The notes under the pieces are model-generated. The model made no database searches. It saw nothing but the letters and a program-made list of their open reading frames with translations, and had not been told where the DNA came from. A DNA stretch of 64,000 nt from Flavobacterium subsaxonicum WB 4.1-42 = DSM 21790. Its GTDB lineage: Bacteria; Bacteroidota; Bacteroidia; Flavobacteriales; Flavobacteriaceae. Position 1 is the first letter of the stretch. Every line of letters begins with the position of its first letter. Below are positions 61,601-64,000 of this stretch, piece after piece. The stretch is taken from contig NZ_AUGP01000025.1 in the NCBI RefSeq assembly GCF_000422725.1, positions 1-64,000 on the forward strand, read 5' to 3'. Made by a program: the position numbers and the translations under genes.

Positions 61601-61847
61601 TAGACTCTACCTTTTTTACCAGCTCCAGAGACGATACTGCGTCTTCTATTTTCTTGGTTACGGTATTTTCTACCTCTCCCGGCGAAGCACCCGGATACAC
61701 GGTAGAAATGGTTACCACGTTAATTTCGAACTTAGGGATAAGTTCGTAGCTCAGGCTGCTGTAGCTAAAAAGCCCTCCAAGCGTGAGTATAATGAACAAC
61801 ACTATAACAAGCGTTGGCCGTTTTATGGATATTTCTGCTATTTTCAT
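58668..61847 (-). CDS. RND efflux pump, inner-membrane subunit (AcrB-like)
   Basis: A 1059-residue RND transporter with 12 membrane helices and two large periplasmic loops. It starts MKIAEISIKRPTLVIVLFIILTLGG. GLSLVVGILVDDAIVVLENIYRHME carries the paired Asp of the proton relay (helix 4), and a Lys-containing helix 10 follows. YPGASPGEVENTVTKKIEDAVSSLELVKKVES is the classic porter-domain start. It expels drugs or other hydrophobic compounds with the adaptor and TolC-like genes upstream. HAE-1 type is more likely than heavy-metal type. Confidence 0.95.
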   Translation of the reverse strand: MKIAEISIKRPTLVIVLFIILTLGGLFSYSSLSYELIPKFEINVVTISTVYPGASPGEVENTVTKKIEDAVSSLELVKKVESKSYESLSVVMVTLEAEADADYSLNDAQRKINAIEKDLPEDVDPPSLSKFSLSDLPIITIGATSKMDEVAFYDLLDKKIEPILARVNGVAQVNLVGGEEREIQVSLDQEKLKGYGLSIPNVQSAILSSNLDFPTGNIQTRESSMLVRLSGKYKNVEEMRNLVVSSNNGIQVRLGEIADVQDSQKEVEKISRVDRKGAIILQIIKQTDANAVAVSEEIQAAVKKIEKDYAANGLKLQIADDSSEFTLTAADNVIHDLFIAVFLVAFVMLFFLHSIRNAFIVMVSIPASLIATFIGIYLMGYTLNLMSLLGLSLVVGILVDDAIVVLENIYRHMEMGKNKVRAAYDGTAEIGFTVTAITVVIIVVFLPIAMSSGLVSNIISQFCVTVVIATALSLLSSFTLIPWLSSRFGKLEHLTGKNLFEKVILGFESGLDKFTHWVSGILTWCIASRSHKVITLVVVVVLFLFSTIGLLGGGFIGGEFFPKLDRGQFLVQMELPKDASVEQSNFIAQKAEQYLKGRPEVTGVITTVGQTSEGMGATQSTAYKGEIKVTLVDRAERDDNTFVFAAEVKRDLEKKLVGAKIKTVPVSIMGGADEAPIALTITGPNLEAASKFASDAAKKLAAIPGATAIKLTSEGGSPEVNVQVDRDKMSSLGLSLQTVGMTMQTAFNGNTDGKFRAGEYEYDINIRFNEYNRSNINDVKDLVFINDAGQQIKLSQFADVTESSGPSFLERRDKSASVTIQAQAAGRPSGTVADEWEAEFSKMPRPTGVNYVWGGDKENQAEGFGTLGIALLAAIILVYLVMVGLYNSFVYPFVVLFSIPLSFIGALLALALTNNSLNIFTILGVIMLIGLVCKNAILLVDFTNTRKAEGETTHEALIQANHARLRPILMTTIAMVFGMIPIALATGGAAQMNNGLAWVVIGGLTSSLFLTLIIVPVVYSIFDSLIHRFSKKDPPKYDELMVADYEHRELSDDGFTAKH

Positions 61848-61907
61848 TATTCGTTTGTTTAAAGTTTAAAGTTTCAGGTTGTTTGAAAACACCCGCCACT
61901 TAAACTT

Positions 61908-62969
61908 TTATTTTATTGGATTTACTTTAGTACCGTCGGTTAGGTTAATCTGTCCGCTGGTTACCACGATCTCGCCATTATTAAGGCCTTCAAGTACTTC
62001 TACGTTGTCGCCAAAAATGCGTCCTGATACAATTTTAACCATACGCACTACACTATCTTTAACCACAAACACCTGGTTGCCGGCTACACCGCCCACAAAC
62101 GCAGTACGGGGTATTGTTTTAACAGGCACTTTTTGCGCTGTATTGCTTCCAAAAGTTGCAGTACCGTACATACCCGCTTTAAGCTCGTTATCAGGGTTGT
62201 TGGCAACCTCTATCTCTACCGGAAAGTTTAACGATCCGTCTGCCTTAGGCGCAATAAAAGTAATCTTACCTGTAAATTCTTTATCAGGGTAAACACTTGC
62301 TTTTACATTAATGGTGTTGCCCACTTTAAGGCTTGCCACGTGCTGCTCGTCTACATTTACCTTAAGTTTAAGGGTAGATACATTTACAAGCTCAAATAAC
62401 TCAGTACCAGGAGCAACAACGCTACCCGGCTCTATATTACGTTTGTTTACAATACCGTTAATGCTGGCTTTAATGCTGGCATCGCCATAGTTAATTTTAG
62501 CCTGGTCTAAACGGGCTTTGGCATTAACAAGGTCTAATTTAGCTTGGTCTAACTGCTGTTTGGTTACACCGCCTGTTTTATAAGCATTCTCATATCGCTG
62601 GCTGTTGGTTAATGCATTTTGGTATGATGCCTGGTTATTGCTTAACTCTATAGAAAGCTGATCGCCTTTTATAACGGCAAGCACCTGTCCAATGCGCACT
62701 TTGTCGCCTTCGTCTACCAGTACTTTAACCACACGGCCACTGTTCTCTGCCGGAAAGCTAAGCTCCTGAGATGGTGCAAACGTACCGTTGGCTACATAAT
62801 CAAGGTTAGGTACTGCATTTTTAACAGTGTCTATACGAACGGCAACGGCATCATTTGTTTTAGAAATGGTTGCAGTTTCGGCCTCGTTCTTTTTCTTGTT
62901 GTTGGTTAGTATGTAAGCTATAAGCCCTATTACGGCAATACCTACTACTATATATATTACTTTTTTCAT
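61908..62969 (-). CDS. RND efflux periplasmic adaptor (AcrA-like)
   Basis: A 353-residue membrane-fusion protein. A single N-terminal helix (VIYIVVGIAVIGLIAYIL) anchors it. The lipoyl halves are visible as ENSGRVVKVLVDEGDKVRIGQVLAVI and ASINGIVNKRNIEPGSVVAPGTELFELV, flanking a helical hairpin (NQASYQNALTNSQRYENAYK... DLVNAKARLDQAKI). A beta-barrel and membrane-proximal domain complete it. It bridges the pump and the TolC-like channel. Sixty bp separate it from the pump gene. Confidence 0.94.
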   Translation of the reverse strand: MKKVIYIVVGIAVIGLIAYILTNNKKKNEAETATISKTNDAVAVRIDTVKNAVPNLDYVANGTFAPSQELSFPAENSGRVVKVLVDEGDKVRIGQVLAVIKGDQLSIELSNNQASYQNALTNSQRYENAYKTGGVTKQQLDQAKLDLVNAKARLDQAKINYGDASIKASINGIVNKRNIEPGSVVAPGTELFELVNVSTLKLKVNVDEQHVASLKVGNTINVKASVYPDKEFTGKITFIAPKADGSLNFPVEIEVANNPDNELKAGMYGTATFGSNTAQKVPVKTIPRTAFVGGVAGNQVFVVKDSVVRMVKIVSGRIFGDNVEVLEGLNNGEIVVTSGQINLTDGTKVNPIK

Positions 62970-62979
62970 CTGTATGGGG

Positions 62980-64000
62980 TTAGTTTGTTAGGGTTTTTAA
63001 TTCGCCTTTTGATTTTATAAGTTGTACTTCTGCCAGTTTGTAATCCAATAGGGCAGTAGTGTAGTTGTTAGTTGCCTCAATGTATGAGTTTTCGGCATCC
63101 AGTAAATCGGTTAAAGTAGCAAGGCCATTTTGGTAGTTGTTACGGGTATCGTCCATAACACTTTGTGCCAGCTCTACGTTTTCTTTTTGATTGTCGATGG
63201 TTATCAGGCTGTTTCTTATCTGCGTAGTAGCATTTTGGTAGGCCAGCTCTAACGATAGTTTAGTGTCCTTAACATCTTCCTCCGTCTTTTTAAGGTCTAT
63301 AGTAGCCTGCCTAACGCGGGCACGGGTTCCAAAACCATTAAATATTGGAATTTTAAGGTTGGCACCGATGGTAGAATAGTCTGTCCAGTACACCCCATCC
63401 GATGGTTTTTTAAACCACGGCATCTCAGGCCCCTGCCCAAGGTAGTTATAACCAGCGGTTAAAGAAAGGGTAGGGTAGTACTCAGCCACAATAGCTTTCC
63501 TGTTGTAGTAGTACAGTTTTTCCTGAGTTTTAAGCAACTGGTATTCAGATAGTTTTGTAACATCGGCACTTTCTTCCAGTGTAAGTGGGGTAACGGTAAA
63601 TTCGGTTTCCGGAATTACAATTTTAGTATCTATAGGCATACCCATGTAGAACTTAAGTGTGTTTTCCTGTTTCTGAACTTCGTTTATAAGTGTTTGACGC
63701 TGTGTACGTAAGTTAGACAGATTAACATTCATACGGTCAAGGTCTATTCTTTTGGCAAGCCCATTGTCAAACTGGCCTTTAATAATATTCCTCGATTTCT
63801 CGGTATTTTTGTAGGTACTGTCTATAACCCTTAGTTTTTCGCGCTGCACATACACCTGGTAATAGTTGTTGGCAACACGCTCTATAACCTGCTCATCGGT
63901 AAGCTGTGCGTTAACCTGGTAGTATTCGCGCGTGGTTTTAGCGGCCTTAAGACCCGTAAAAACCGACTGGTCGAAAACCGTTTGGGTTAGGTTAACCCCG
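62980..64000 (-). CDS. TolC-family outer-membrane efflux protein, N-terminus beyond window
   Basis: 339 residues are visible and the frame stays open to the window edge, so the gene is cut at its 5' end. A start at 63855 would use an internal GTG and is rejected: upstream codons continue the family pattern (NLTQTVFDQ, TTREYYQVNAQLT, VANNYYQVYVQREKL). Coiled-coil helices alternate with barrel segments, and GYNYLGQG and IPIFNGFGTRARVRQA are typical of the TolC repeat. It forms the exit duct of the RND pump. It lies 10 bp before the adaptor gene. Confidence 0.93.
   Translation of the reverse strand, partial: GVNLTQTVFDQSVFTGLKAAKTTREYYQVNAQLTDEQVIERVANNYYQVYVQREKLRVIDSTYKNTEKSRNIIKGQFDNGLAKRIDLDRMNVNLSNLRTQRQTLINEVQKQENTLKFYMGMPIDTKIVIPETEFTVTPLTLEESADVTKLSEYQLLKTQEKLYYYNRKAIVAEYYPTLSLTAGYNYLGQGPEMPWFKKPSDGVYWTDYSTIGANLKIPIFNGFGTRARVRQATIDLKKTEEDVKDTKLSLELAYQNATTQIRNSLITIDNQKENVELAQSVMDDTRNNYQNGLATLTDLLDAENSYIEATNNYTTALLDYKLAEVQLIKSKGELKTLTN

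Noticed and set aside
63855..64000. Start of the TolC-like gene at 63855
   Set aside because: The codon is GTG inside a conserved helix and the frame continues upstream to the window edge with family-like residues.
1..64000. CRISPR arrays, tRNA or rRNA genes, insertion sequences, prophage
   Set aside because: No regularly spaced repeats, no intact cloverleaf or rRNA sequence and no transposase, integrase or phage structural gene was found.

Overview
The window looks like a chromosome segment of a Bacteroidota bacterium, class Flavobacteriia (Flavobacterium or a near relative). This is inferred from: several promoters with the flavobacterial -7 box TAnnTTTG, some with a -33 TTG; type IX secretion cargo with type A and type B C-terminal domains; three TonB-dependent outer-membrane receptors, two with a CarboxypepD_reg-like N-terminal domain; A-rich rather than Shine-Dalgarno leaders; a 14-gene nuo operon with a short NuoG; and interspersed hairpin repeats of the kind seen in this phylum. 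There is no rRNA, tRNA, CRISPR array, transposase or prophage in view.

Layout. 1-1.3 kb: tail of a GIY-YIG nuclease gene and two small hypothetical genes. 1.3-5.3 kb: a TonB-dependent receptor followed by a beta-propeller phytase lipoprotein (phosphate scavenging). 5.6-6.7 kb: two tandem single-domain response regulators, one without its acidic pocket. 6.7-9.1 kb: cydAB. 9.3-10.7 kb: a small membrane protein and an AbiF/Abi_2-type abortive-infection gene preceded by a structured candidate ncRNA with its own promoter. 10.8-18.5 kb: a yellow/MRJP-like protein, an MFS transporter, a secreted beta-helix protein, a DNA polymerase V pair (umuC-umuD) and an SDR, separated by repeat-rich intergenic DNA.

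18.5-30.2 kb: a carbohydrate/nucleoside locus. Five co-directional genes (Tat-signal HAD protein, secreted nucleoside-hydrolase-like protein, GH42, GH30, GH3) lie behind an unusual TonB-dependent receptor, with a divergent Nudix-type regulator that has lost its catalytic motif. The gene content recalls the ribose/nucleoside utilisation loci of Bacteroides, but there is no SusD and no ribokinase. A 330-bp stretch between the receptor and the five genes is packed with inverted repeats, including a compact three-way junction.

30.2-43.5 kb: nuoA-N on the minus strand from a good promoter before nuoA. 43.7-48.1 kb: cold-shock protein, aspS, a lipoprotein, a TlpA-like thioredoxin and a MORN-repeat protein. 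48.1-52.8 kb: two adjacent T9SS cargo proteins, one with a Cys/Pro-rich hinge. 53-58.5 kb: an iron-uptake locus (AraC regulator, PepSY reductase-like protein, DUF4198 protein, siderophore receptor). 58.7-64 kb: an RND efflux operon (tolC-like gene cut by the window edge, adaptor, pump).

Best leads for new biology: the AbiF gene with its upstream ncRNA and tandem repeats; the SusD-less nucleoside/glycan locus with its structured leader; and the pseudo-receiver beside its intact paralogue. No homology search was possible, so family names rest on motifs read by eye.
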